Source: Blakeslea trispora
Lineage: Eukaryota; Mucoromycota; Mucoromycetes; Mucorales; Choanephoraceae
Direction: 5' to 3'
Assembly (NCBI GenBank): GCA_025331445.1
Contig: JAIWNE010000155.1
Location: forward strand, 1-63,113
DNA: 63,113 nt
Each line of letters starts with the position of its first letter. Within the stretch, counting starts at the first letter, position 1. The notes below the pieces were generated by a model, which saw only the letters and a list, made by a program, of their open reading frames with translations, did no database searches and was not told where the DNA came from. A program made the translations under genes and the position numbers. This document shows positions 43,983-54,318 of this stretch, one piece after another.

Positions 43983-45763
43983 ATGAGCAATTATCTTCAA
44001 AACACTGCAATCAAGGACCTTTGTCTCAACAAATTTGATGCTGCCTACAAGAAAGAGCATAGCGGCTGCTCAAAGATGGTTGCTCACGAAACATTTGCTG
44101 ATTTCTTGAAAGAATTGACAGCAAGAAATGATTTGACTGAAGCTGAAGAGAAGAAAGTTGACGCACTGAAACAGCAATTGAAGGTAAAATCATTTCTCTT
44201 GTAAACTGGCCAAGTTATTGATCATCCTTCTTGTTTTTCTTTTCTTAGCAATGCAATTCAGACCCTGAAAATGCTTCTATTTGGTCAAAAAAGATTATAA
44301 AATACCTCAATGGCAATGGTATCAAGCAATCAATTATGTATGACAATAGCAGCAAGGTAATTTGTAACGCATTTTGTTATTTTGTCTTTATCTTATGCTT
44401 TTTCTCTCTCTTCTTGTATTAGTGGGTTGAATCTGGCTTTGATGTTGGCAAAGCCCTCATGGACTATAGAGACAAATCTGTTCAATTGGCTGAAGCATTA
44501 AGACTTCTTTCAGATAGCCAATTCCTGTAATTATAATGGCGTTTTGATTTATGTGATAGATACTAACATTTATTTTCAAAGCTCTTTGAACTTTATTTTT
44601 TTGTTTGACAGATCTGCAAAGATGGAGTATGATTTGCCCGAAGAAGTTGTATGTCGACTCAAAAAAGAAATGAAAGAAAACAGAGTCGAAATCAGCAAGT
44701 GTCTTTTGTCTTGGTCTTTTGAAGTTGTAAAGGTAATTTCGTATTAGTTAAGACACATAACATCCAATATTAACCAAAAAATAGGCCTTAGATGATTGCG
44801 ATTACGGTAGCAGTAGTGGTTCAAGTGATGAAGATGAAGATGAAGATGATGAAGATGATGATGATGAAGATGATGATGATGAAAAAGAAGCTAAAGATAA
44901 AGACCGTGCAAGACCTACTAAGATGGAAAAGTTGCTGCACAAATTGGAAGCAAAGGCATTTAAGAGCCAGTCAAAGCAGCAAAAGATGTTTATCAGTCTA
45001 GTTCGCCTCTTGTGCTTGAAATTTCCTTCGTGGCAAGGCAAGCCAATGACTGAAAATACACACATCATCCAAAATATCTCCTGTTTCGTTGACGTTTTCC
45101 TTCTAGACGATAGTAGTTTCATCGGTGTTTGGTAAGCCATACGTTAGTAACAGACTTAGTACCTAGTTTTAACATAAATTTAGGACGGATGGTGTTCTAG
45201 AAAGAGTAGGCATTGACTCAAGCAACAGTGATGAGGTGAGGGATATAAGCAGCAGCAGCAGCAAGAAAAGAAGTTTAGGAGTTGTTACTGGTAGCAAGAA
45301 GAGACTTCAACCTGATCTTGTGGTGAAGTGCGAGGTGGAGAAGAATCTGTTTCTTGATGTTTTGGTGATGGAGGTGAAGAATGCAAATGCCAGGTCTAAT
45401 CAGCTGATGTCAGACAAGTGCAAAATTGCCATGTATTTGAAGAAGATGGTAGATGAACAAGTTGCTTTCGGTGTGAAGAGTCCAGTTGCCATAGGAATGA
45501 AGGTGGAGGGAAACGAGGTTGAAATATACATTGGCAAGTTAGAGCATGAAGGCATTTATCAGGTTTCTTTGGACTCGCAGTTCAACCTGCCGAAAAACTA
45601 CGCTGACATTTGCAGCATACCGTATATGATGAGATGTTTGCTGACGGTCAACAAGATCTTGAAAGATCTGATCAAAAGAATAAAAGACCACAAAGATGAC
45701 GACAGCAGCAACACACCAACAAACTGGCGCCGGCCTTCTTTTGACTGGCCAACCCAAGACTGA
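43983..45763 (+). CDS. Repeat-borne PD-(D/E)XK-like protein, copy C
   Basis: Exons 43983-44183, 44249-44356, 44423-44526, 44612-44732, 44785-45131 and 45184-45763 have GT...AG introns of 52-85 bases, and phases close to 486 residues. Residues 1-178 are mainly helical with a Lys/Glu-rich segment. Residues about 192-215 are an Asp/Glu run, and 215-290 a basic/helical part ('KMEKLLHKLEAKAF'). The last exon holds 'KKRLQPDLVV' (PD at 337-338), 'FLDVLVMEVKN' (E357, K359), 'DKCKIAMYLKKM', 'SPVAIGMKVEG' and 'HEGIYQVSL'. PD-x18-E-x-K between strands, then a helix, is the pattern of a PD-(D/E)XK nuclease core. I recognise the C-terminal pattern from many Mucoromycota proteins of unknown role. A nuclease or effector function is inference. 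Confidence 0.85.
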
Positions 45764-47114
45764 TTTGCAGCCTTTGTAGAAATAATAAATATGTATATAC
45801 CTCTTTCTGTTTTAATAATGTAAAGATGAAAGAACTCTCCTCAAGGAGCTTGTCTTCAACCATATTGTTTTGTCTGTGATTCTTTTAAAATGCTATCAAT
45901 ACTGACATCGGGCCCTTCTCACTTTGATATTAATAAAGGATTATGTTCAACACTGTTAAGTTTCTGGACCGCTTGCAATAAATCTTTCGTTGGCCACAAT
46001 CTCAATCAGACTTTCCCTTGATTCTACCAACATGTCGAAAAACTAAACAAGCTACTCATCATCTCGTATTGATATCAAAATGAAGCCATAGCCTGCTCTA
46101 GCTAACTATATTAACCCTCTAGAAAATATTGAGGGTACATTGCGAGAACAATCGACAAAGCCTTGACTCAGTCAGACAAACTGAATGCAAAACATATTCG
46201 TAATGACAGCTGATGTCAATTCCACAATCAACTTAATCAATCCCATCCCTTATTTTTTTTTGTCAACTATAAAAGTCTTCATTATAACTTGAGCGAGTTG
46301 TTTGAGCTTTACGGTCAGCGATTGTATCAACCATCAGTTCTGATTCAACAACAAACCATTTGCAAGCCATTTTGTGTAAACAGTCGTCGCAACTACATTA
46401 AATAGAATATCATCTCAAATCTTTAGAACAAAAAGAGCATCAAAATACTTAACTTGTCTGCTATTCTGTGTGAGCTCAAAAGCTTCACAAAACCCAACAT
46501 ACTCAGAATACAAACTAAGAGAGATTAAGAAATGAAATATCAGTGTCCTTGCTTTCTCATCCTACATTTCGTGTGTCTTATCTGTGTACCGAAAATTCGT
46601 TTTTCTTCAAGTAACAAAGCTGTTGGTCTTTTTCTGTCCACTATAATTTTGTAGCTTGATATTAGGATTACCAAGAAAGAAAAGCGTTCTGCATGCAATG
46701 ACCGGCCAAAGAAGCAAACTGCATCCGACTTCACCACCATGAAGAAATGCATAGTCGTAATAAAGTAGAATTACCAGACGAAAAGTACTTGTGACTAAAA
46801 AAAAAAAAATTCCTTGCATTATGTTCTTTTGGAAGAGACATTGTCCAAATGAACGCTGTACCAACTGGATTCGTTATTTAAATATGACGCAGAGATCTTT
46901 ATTGCAATGTTTTATAACGTAAGCATCCAAGTTCAAAATTTCTCTAAAAAATTAAATCCATTGAGCACTATTGCAAGAGGAAACGCCTAGGTTGTTATGA
47001 AAAAAAAAAGAAGCAAGTTCTATGGAACAATGAATTCGGGTCAATACTGAACTACATAATCTTAGCAACCTTGTCCTCTGACTATGATAGCTTGTCTAAA
47101 TAAAACAAGTTTTC
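45764..47114. other. Non-coding outer part of palindrome arm C
   Basis: The 3' flank of the copy C gene, mirroring 39229-40579. It contains AATAATAAA/TTAATAATG motifs just after the stop that could direct polyadenylation. No gene seen. Confidence 0.6.
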
Positions 47115-47296
47115 GAGTAGGAAAATATCGCGGTTTCGGTTAACGAAGTCTCATCATTGGTTGTGCTTGCATACACGCTTGTTCTTCACCATCATAAGAA
47201 TTTGCATTAAATTAAACGCTTGTTACACAAGCATCGAAAAGGCAATAAAGGTTGACTTTTTAAAATAAAAAGCTTTCAAGTGATCTTGTACATGAA

Positions 47297-47425
47297 CCAT
47301 ACCCATGAAGTCCCTTGGCTGAACAAGTGATTATTTCACCTCTCTGGCATGCACAAGAGTGATCAAGAGCAAGCCATACCCATGAAGTCCCCTAACTAGC
47401 CAAGTGATTATTTCACCTCTCTGAC
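47297..47425 (-). repeat. Minisatellite, two copies (inverse of the 24016-24500 array)
   Basis: Two units containing AAGTGATTATTTCACCTCTC and CCATACCCATGAAGTCCC, separated by GCATGCACAAGAGTGATCAAG. They occupy the same place in copy C as the six-unit array in copy A. One unit carries CCCTTGGCTGAACAAG in place of the usual CCCCTAACTAGCCAAG. Confidence 0.88.
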
Positions 47426-47604
47426 ACAAGAAACAAGAAAGAGAAAGTAAAAAATATCTTTTTTTCAGTAACAGAAGACGAATAAAAATCTGAATTCAAA
47501 ACATGTGGCTTGGCATCTAACCTTAAGTCAAGAGATTTAAACAAGGATGGATGTTTGGTAACACTGAACAAGATCTGTATCTCATTTAGTAATCTAGAGA
47601 TGTA

Positions 47605-48938
47605 CAGTTACCTACAAAAAAATTAAATAATTTTTTGAATTTCCGATCATATCATCATCATGGCCATCCATCCTTTCCCTTCATGACATTACATAAATGA
47701 GCATTGAGCAACCAAATAATAATAGCAAAATGGAGGAAACATCGTGCTGAATTAGTTTGAGTGGTTCTTGAAGCAAAAATATAAAAGTTTATTTAAGGAA
47801 AGAGGGCGCTAATAGTGGGTAGGTCCACCTTTATTACGACACACCTCCTCCATTCTTTGTGGCATATTTTCGATGAGTTTGTTCCATTGAGCTGGAGCAA
47901 GCTCATCCCACACTTTCTTTATATATGCCTTATGTTCTTCAGGCGAAGAAAAGCGACCTTTTCTTTGAGGGTGCTTGTGCACAGCCCTCTTCATTTTAAC
48001 CCAAAGATTTTCAATGGGATTTAAATCAGGTGATTGAGCAGGCCAAGGCAAAAGCTCAATACCTTGATTCTTTTTCCATTCTTTGGGAGCACAGGACCGG
48101 TGAACTGGTGCTCCATCTTCCATTAACACCACATCTTGACGATTGTCAATGAATCTGCTGAGGGCACCCTCATACACTGAGGACACAAAGCCCCTTCCCT
48201 TCCTTTCCTCTTCACCCAAGAAAGCCAACTCAGACTTACAGCCATGTTGAATGGCTCCCCAAACCATGGTGCTAGTCTTACCACTTCTGAATGATGGCGC
48301 CAGACAGTCCTGATGGCACTTTTCATCTTCTCTGCGCCAGACAAGAATAGCCCGTGAGCTCTTACCATTCTCAAAAGAGCTTTCGTCAGTGAAGATGACT
48401 TTTTTCCAGTCATCTACTGTCCAACTTCGATACTTCTTGGCAAATGCATATCTCAGTAGCCTATGTGTTGTGTTCAAGAAGGGCTTCTTGACAGCTACAC
48501 GGCATCTGTACCCCATGAGATGCAATGCTCGACGAACGGTATTCTCACATACATTTTCGGGAACCAAGGCAGTCAACTCGGCCAAAGTAAGCCTTCTGTC
48601 GCGCTTTATTGCTCTAACCAAGGCTCTACGACTACGATCGCTCAACTTCGGGGGTCTTCCTGAGCCTGGACTTCGAGCAATAGAACCTCTTTGCTTGAAC
48701 TTTCTAACGATCGTATACACCGTTTGTGGTTTGATCCCCAATCTTCTCGAAATTTCAGCAGGTCTCATGCCGGAATTTTGGAGGTTGATGATCATTTGCT
48801 TTTCTTCTTCAGTTAAGTGTATTCTGGTGCTCATGTTCAATTTAAAAAGTGTTCGAAAGAAGTGTTTTATTGTATCATCATGTTGAAATACCATGATCGG
48901 AAATTCAAAAATTATTTAATTTTTTTGTAGGTAACTGT
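47605..48938 (-). mobile_element. Tc1/mariner element 1, intact, 46-bp inverted ends
   Basis: The left end 47605-47650 (CAGTTACCTACAAAAAAATT...) and right end 48894-48938 are inverse copies that differ by one T in a run. TA flanks both sides (47603-47604 and 48939-48940). At 1334 bases with an intact transposase gene, it looks fully autonomous and recent. Confidence 0.95.
47809..48834 (-). CDS. Tc1/mariner transposase, intact (DD34E)
   Basis: The frame is open from 48894, but I prefer the Met at 48834 (MSTRIHLTEEEK): the earlier ATG lies inside the inverted end. The result is 341 residues. There are two helix-turn-helix domains ('RPAEISRRLGIKPQTVYTIV', then the 'GSGRPPKLSDR' hook). The catalytic Asp is in 'IFTDESSF', the second in 'LMEDGAPVHRS' and Glu in 'SPDLNPIENLW', with 34 residues between the last two. 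The C-terminus 'NKGGPTHY' is typical. It belongs to the same subfamily as 1931-2938. No disabling change seen. Confidence 0.93.
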   Translation of the reverse strand: MSTRIHLTEEEKQMIINLQNSGMRPAEISRRLGIKPQTVYTIVRKFKQRGSIARSPGSGRPPKLSDRSRRALVRAIKRDRRLTLAELTALVPENVCENTVRRALHLMGYRCRVAVKKPFLNTTHRLLRYAFAKKYRSWTVDDWKKVIFTDESSFENGKSSRAILVWRREDEKCHQDCLAPSFRSGKTSTMVWGAIQHGCKSELAFLGEEERKGRGFVSSVYEGALSRFIDNRQDVVLMEDGAPVHRSCAPKEWKKNQGIELLPWPAQSPDLNPIENLWVKMKRAVHKHPQRKGRFSSPEEHKAYIKKVWDELAPAQWNKLIENMPQRMEEVCRNKGGPTHY

Positions 48939-48940
48939 AC

Positions 48941-50432
48941 AGTCACACCCAAGAGTGTTTAGGTGTAATGTTTGAGGCTTATCAGATAGTTATTATAATC
49001 TCAGCTGTGAGTAGAGAATAAGTTAAGGTAAAGAGTTATACTTGTTCTCTAGCTCACAGTATTTATATACTTCTAATCTACTAGTGTATTTCTGTTAATT
49101 ATAAATTAAAGCATTTGGTAAGTATCTTTCGGTCTTCGAATTGGGGTGTCTTCGCGTATTACATTAGGTGAAATATTACTATATTTTTGACTGAGTTGTG
49201 TATGTTGCAGAGACCTTAAACTTTGTAAAATAAAAGATAAAGATGTTATTTTATTAAAATAAAAAAAAGTGGGCAATTTAATATTTGGTATGCCCACCTT
49301 TAGCATCGATCACAGATTGACATCTAGCTGTCATGCTTTCGACTAAAGTAGCTGCAAAATCAAGTCCGATTTGCTCCCATTCCTGTTGGATCAGCGCCTT
49401 CAACTCATCCACATTAGAAATGGTATGCCTCTGGGATGCAAGACGCTTCTCCAGCTCCCACCACACATGCTCGATAGGGTTCAAATCAGGGTTTTGAGCT
49501 GGCCAGTAATCAAAGCCGCTGATTTGATGACCCTCCTTCCACCAACGAGCATAGGCACCGTCTTCTTGCAATAAATAGTCCCTCTGATGTTTATCATGTA
49601 ATTTTTTGAACCGAGGGTGAAAGTGCTTGGCCAAAGCATCGATGTAAACATCTTGATTCATGTTACCTTCAATGATCACAAGGGGACCAAAACCCTCCGC
49701 ACAAAAGCAAGCCCAAATCATTACTGATCCTTTGCCCCATTTGGTTGTTTCGAGTATGTTTCTTTGATCATATCGTGTGCCTTTCTTTCGAATAACTCGA
49801 GCAGCGCAATCATTGTTCTTGACCCGAAAACGTGCCTCATCGGACCATACTACTCCTTTCCATTGGTCAATGTCCCAATTGACATGGCGAAGAGCCCAAT
49901 TCAACCTGGATTCTCTATGATGGTCAGTAAGAGTTGGCTTATGGGCTGCCCAGTATGAATCGAAGTCCTTCTGAGCCAGATAGCTGATGATGGTCTTTTT
50001 GTTGACGGTCAAACCAAACGGTGCAGTATAGGCTTGAACCTGAGAAAAAATGGCAAATGGTTCCTTCTGTATACATTGAACAAGCAATCTGATGTCGGCT
50101 TCTGATCCCTTGGGCTTTTTATCTGGACTCTTGCGTTTCTCAAAAGATTTATTTTTCTCAATCCCAACCACTATACTTTGTGCAGACTTCTTGTTTACAC
50201 CTGTTAGTGCTTCAATGTCCTTATACTTCATTCCAGACTTTCGAAGAAAATAAACACCTCCCCGTACAAAATCATTATAATAGGGGTTCTTACGAAACTC
50301 AGAGCTCTTGTTTGATGTATAGTTCATGTTGTTTACATAGAAAAGTGTTGGGAAAAAAAAGAAAGAAGAATAACGTTCTTCAGGAATTAAATGCACATTT
50401 AATTTAGGACTATACACTTTTGGGCGTGACTG
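48941..50432 (-). mobile_element. Tc1/mariner element 2, abutting element 1
   Basis: The left end 48941 (CAGTCACACCCAAGAGTGT) and inverted right end to 50432 (CAGTCACGCCCAAAAGTGT) match at 17 of 19 positions. The left TA (48939-48940) is the same dinucleotide that flanks element 1, and the right TA is 50433-50434. Length is 1492 bases. About 330 bases of non-coding DNA lie 3' of the transposase gene. The ends resemble those of the element at 33267. Confidence 0.9.
49278..50327 (-). CDS. Tc1/mariner transposase, full length but with shortened catalytic spacing (DD29E)
   Basis: The frame is open from 50417. Met at 50327 (MNYTSNKSSEF) is the likely start, outside the inverted end, giving 349 residues. 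It has HTH domains ('KYKDIEALTGVNKKSAQSIV'), 'VVWSDEARF' (first Asp), 'LLQEDGAYARWWKEG' (second Asp), 'NPDLNPIEHVWWELE' (Glu) and a 'DAKGGHTKY' end. The homologous element at 33354 has 35 residues between second Asp and Glu. Here there are 29: six residues after 'EDGA', including the conserved Cys-His-Thr, are missing without a frame change. The protein may therefore fold but be catalytically dead. Confidence 0.88.
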   Translation of the reverse strand: MNYTSNKSSEFRKNPYYNDFVRGGVYFLRKSGMKYKDIEALTGVNKKSAQSIVVGIEKNKSFEKRKSPDKKPKGSEADIRLLVQCIQKEPFAIFSQVQAYTAPFGLTVNKKTIISYLAQKDFDSYWAAHKPTLTDHHRESRLNWALRHVNWDIDQWKGVVWSDEARFRVKNNDCAARVIRKKGTRYDQRNILETTKWGKGSVMIWACFCAEGFGPLVIIEGNMNQDVYIDALAKHFHPRFKKLHDKHQRDYLLQEDGAYARWWKEGHQISGFDYWPAQNPDLNPIEHVWWELEKRLASQRHTISNVDELKALIQQEWEQIGLDFAATLVESMTARCQSVIDAKGGHTKY

Positions 50433-51122
50433 TATACTTCAATCAAGAAGAAAGACATCAATAAAAGAATTGGAGATATAAATGATATTAACATCCTCTG
50501 TTTCGCATATCCAGAAGGCTAAGATGGCACATCTGGATAGGCGAATATTCACTTCTCCAAATTTTTATCAGTGCAGGAGAAGCATAGGATCGTAAGAGAT
50601 ATCAGACAATGTTGAAACAGAGTATTGGGGTATGTAGAAACACAACTTGTGAACATACATAACCGTCTTGAGCTGATCGAATGACTTTTTTACTTGCTAT
50701 TGCATATAAAGACTGATACTATCAGACAAAAGAATGATTTCTTAAAATGACTACACCACCACTGTATTCTTTTAGTATCATTGACCTCTGAAACAATCAA
50801 TACTTTTACGTTGGGCGAATACTCCTATTGGGTTGATAAAGAACAAAGATGATTTTTTACAATTAAAAAAAAGAAAGCAGGAGGTTGTAACCAGATTCTA
50901 TTCATAAGTCAAAACAACATACTTTCCATTAAATAAGGTCAAGTCATTTCTTATGAGTTTGTACATAATCCATTTGAAACGATCATACATCAGTACTATC
51001 GATTATGCAAAGTGAAGTAATTGATCATTTAAGCGAAAATTAAAGATGCGACAAAATTGGAAAGAAAGAGCATGAGAGAGAGAAAAAAAAGAAAAGGTAG
51101 CGTGTTTGTTACATATGTCTAT
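50433..51122. other. Intergenic, right border of the accessory island
   Basis: AT-rich DNA between Tc1 element 2 and the 3' end of the glycosyltransferase gene. No gene, end repeat or RNA gene recognised. Confidence 0.5.
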
Positions 51123-53022
51123 TTAATTGATTTTAATTTTGGATTTGGTGGTGATGGATGAAAGGTAGAACCAAATTTTAGCCATACTATAGATGATAAA
51201 ACCGGTTGTTGTAGAAATCAAAACAACAAGAATAGCATAGATGTCTATATTGTTTGCTTTGATAAAGGACATGCGACGATCTGCACTCATACGATGAGGC
51301 AAAATACCATCTTTGTGCGTATAGGCGACTTCTTCAACTGTATCAGCACCATGTAATACACTGTGTCTTGATTTAATCTGTACAAGAGATTGTGTACGCT
51401 TGACATTGCCTGCAATCTCTCCATCTTCATCCAATGCAACACGCTTGAATACATCCAAAGCTTGTTCAGGAGAAGAGTCGTATCTCAAGATCAAACCCAG
51501 TCCACTTTGTTCAACTAGATGAGAATTACTCGTTTGATCTCCAAAGAAGGGGAACATGATCATTCGCTTTCCAGCATACATGGATTCATACCAAGATCCA
51601 AGGCCACCGTGAGATACAAACAAATGAGTAGAAGGATGCATCAGGATAGAGGTTTGAGGAGCCCATGAAACCAAACGAGCATGAGGGTCAGTTTGATTAC
51701 GCATGGATTCGACTAAATAGACATTACCAGAGGCAGTGGTGATGGTGTCGGGGAAATTGCTATTTGAATTGACTGTGGCCCAGACAAAGCCATCAAGGTA
51801 CCCTCTTTCAATGCTTTCTAATAAACTAGTCAAGATAAGATGAACATCTGCCTCACAGGGAGTAGCCATTTGACCGAATGCAATATAAGCTATGCGTTTA
51901 TGGGCATCAAGATATGTTTGAAGAGACTCAGTCAGAGGAGTATAATGCTTTGGCAAGATCGTGCCGACCAACTCAACCAAAGGACCCATTGGACGAGCAG
52001 GACTGAAGCCTTGAATGTTATTGACCATCTTGAGTGCATTTTGCCATTTTGTGGATGGATCCATGATCTTGGCATCAATGCCCAATGCAATCTTGCGATC
52101 ATTCAACTGCTTTAAAGGTGACAACAGGTGGTACATGAATTCAAGTGGCACAATAAACTTTTCATGAAATCGGGTCCATAGAGATTCAAATTCAGTAGTA
52201 GGTTGAATGAGATGCATGATATCGTTGTGTGTATAAGGAGTTTGAGAATCTAACAAAAAAAAAAAGGAGGAGAGCAGATGTTAAAAGGATAGGTAAAAGA
52301 CATTCATAATTTCAAATTGTTACCTTTGGTTATTTCCATGGTAGCAGTAATGATGTATGGGATCTTGACGGCATTAGCAGCATCAACACAAACTTCAGCA
52401 AAATGATCACAGATAACAACATCTATTTCATGAGCAATAAAGTAGTTCTTTGCGAATTCAAAATCTACAATATTCTTCTTCTTGTTAGATCATCTTTGCT
52501 TCCCTTTCGAGTAGGTGGAATAGCTACAAACCTCTTTCAAAGTTGACATAAAGTACATTAAATGCTTTCTTAATAAACTGGATTGGAGTTGAGCTTCTGA
52601 TCTCTGTACTATCTCCAACAACTGTTGGCTTGTAGTTCTGAGAACCGACGGACACAGTCTTTACTTTGGAATAAGGTTTGCCGAATTTCACTTGTTCATC
52701 CTAACATAAAGAAGATTGCTTGAGCAAGTTCATATCATTATTTGGCACCCATCATGCTTTTCTTCTTATCAAAAAAATAAAATAGACTTACTGATGTTAG
52801 GTAAGATACATTATGACCTCTTTGTCCAAGCTCATCACAGATATTTAGGACCCAAAGTGAATGAGAGGATCCACCAAATGCAGAGAAGAAGGCGATGTTT
52901 TTATAGTCGTTTTCGAAATAAGTTGGTTCAAGAGAGAGAAGAGAGTTGGCACTAACTGAACCTGAAAGCAATACAACAGGTAATGCTAATGCAATTGATA
53001 TTCCTTTTAACTTGAGTTTCAT
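51123..53022 (-). CDS. UDP-glycosyltransferase, membrane-anchored
   Basis: Four exons (53022-52792, 52700-52532, 52464-52324, 52249-51123) give 555 residues. An N-terminal signal peptide (about residues 1-25, MKLKLKGISIALALPVVLLS) is followed by 'NIAFFSAFGGSSHSLWVLNICDELGQRGHNVSYLT' in parts, the acceptor-binding half. The donor half has 'IAYIAFGQMATP', 'LVSWAPQTSILMHPSTHLFVSHGGLGSWYES' in parts, and 'FGDQTSNS', the UGT signature (HGG near 394-396). A C-terminal transmembrane helix (about 515-538) and a basic tail follow. This is the layout of ER-type UGTs that transfer sugar from UDP-sugars to lipophilic acceptors. The acceptor is not predictable. It is the first single-copy gene right of the island. 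Confidence 0.9.
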
Positions 53023-54156
53023 ATCAAAAGAATAAAGAGATTAATATTTAAAAAGAAAGAAAGAGTGAATGCAATAGACGAAGAATACAGAGAAGAAAGG
53101 AAGGAGAAGACACACTGTTTATTAAGCTTTTTATATTCTCGCTGTCATTTAATTTAAGAGCTGCCAATTTAATCAGCCGCCAGTTTATTCAACAATAAAG
53201 TTTTGCTAATTAGACTATTTTTCTTTTGACAGTTGCTTTTTACTAATCTACATTTTACCTATAAACATCTGGACTTGGCTCAAGTTATACATATTGTATC
53301 ACTTTTTTTTTTCTTTGGCTTGTTATACAAGAAGAGAGAGAAAAAAAAAAGAACTCTGATGTGATAAAATCCAGGTTTTTCTTTAGCCAAACGCTAAAAC
53401 GAAAATAGCAAAATTTTGATATGCTCCGTTGCAAATTGTATTATCAGACACTGGTAACCAAGGAAAAAGTATGACTCAAAAAGGTATCATCACTTACCCT
53501 ATATATGGAAAAAAAAGGACAACAGCGTGCTTTATCAAGTTATTCCTCTCTCTCTCTTTCATATTCTCTCAAGAGAGATTGAAAAAGATAACCAAGAGGA
53601 TGACATGAATGAAGATCAAGTTACACAGTGCTCATATGTAATTTTTTTTTTAAATTTATTCTATCGAAAAAGCTTAGATCAAACCTGTACATCATCAAGA
53701 AACTAGTCAGACAAACGCGGAAAAATAAATAATCCGCTTGAACCTGAAGATGATTTCACCACTGTCAAAACATTTATAGTTTTATTTTGTTGCTTTAATG
53801 TATTGTTATCTTGTAAAATCTGCTTTGGCAGTTAATGGAATAGAAAATGCATGACCCCATGATTTACATATGCGCATCGCTGGATACAGCAGCCATTAAT
53901 TAAACTATATGCAGAGTGAAAAAAAAAAAAATTTAGGAGTAAATGTGCCGGAGATCCGTCATTTTTGAGCCTGTAGAAAACAAGAAAAAAAGATCGCTAC
54001 GGGGGCCCTATTTATCCACTTTCAAGTGTTACCTAGCTGTCTATTCAATCTGAAGCCATGAAGATCTTATCTTGCATTCTATGAAAAATCAAAAGCGCTA
54101 AAGACACTTGTAGGTTCATAATGTAAAAGACAATCTAGCTGTAACATATACACATA
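53023..54156. other. Upstream region of the glycosyltransferase gene and spacer
   Basis: AT-rich with several A and T runs, and a (TC)n stretch near 53547-53575. No open frame with motifs. The first 150 bases are purine-rich and probably form the leader of the glycosyltransferase transcript. Confidence 0.45.
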
Positions 54157-54318
54157 GAAATTTTAACCATGATCAATAGCCATTCCTACAAGAAACAGAG
54201 TTGAATGAATCAGGATGTCATAGTATGCTTAGGAAGAAAAGGAGTCATTTAGCCATGACATCTTGATTCATTCAACTCTGTTTCTTGTAGGAATGGCTAT
54301 CAATCATGGTTAAATTTC
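54157..54318. repeat. Foldback (hairpin) element, arms of about 63 bp
   Basis: The left arm starts GAAATTTTAACCATGAT and ends near 54220 (AGGATGTCAT). The right arm starts near 54256 (ATGACATC) and ends at 54318 as the inverse of the left, with a few small mismatches and one-base gaps. The loop of about 35 bases is A/G-rich. There is no coding capacity. It could be a MITE or a product of a local fold-back copying event. Confidence 0.8.

Larger units (their letters stand above)
39229..47114. repeat. Large near-perfect palindrome, arms 3,926 bp, spacer 34 bp
   Basis: Position x on the left arm pairs with 86343 minus x on the right over the whole length from 39229/47114 to 43154/43189. Gene boundaries, splice sites and homopolymer runs all fit this one sum, so there is no net indel. 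All stretches I compared were identical. The unpaired spacer is 43155-43188. The arms carry two head-to-head copies of one gene, transcribed outwards. Outside 47114 the right arm continues as sequence shared with copy A; outside 39229 the left arm meets the Helitron end. Such a structure is prone to hairpin formation, gene conversion and assembly error. Confidence 0.93.
43189..47523 (+). repeat. Accessory repeat, copy C (right arm plus outer flank)
   Basis: The right palindrome arm (43189-47114) continues without a break into 47115-47523. That segment is the inverse of copy A's outer part (23886-24671) but has only two minisatellite units where A has six. Homology ends at the GGTTAGATGC word present at both outer ends (inverted at 47512-47523). 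Copy C is thus the most complete copy and defines the repeat as about 4.3 kb. Confidence 0.9.

Noticed and set aside
39229..47114. Dismissal of the palindrome as a library or assembly fold-back
   Set aside because: Not excluded, but the arms end at different outer contexts. One has a clean Helitron A|T junction and nearby mismatches, which a simple fold-back would not create.
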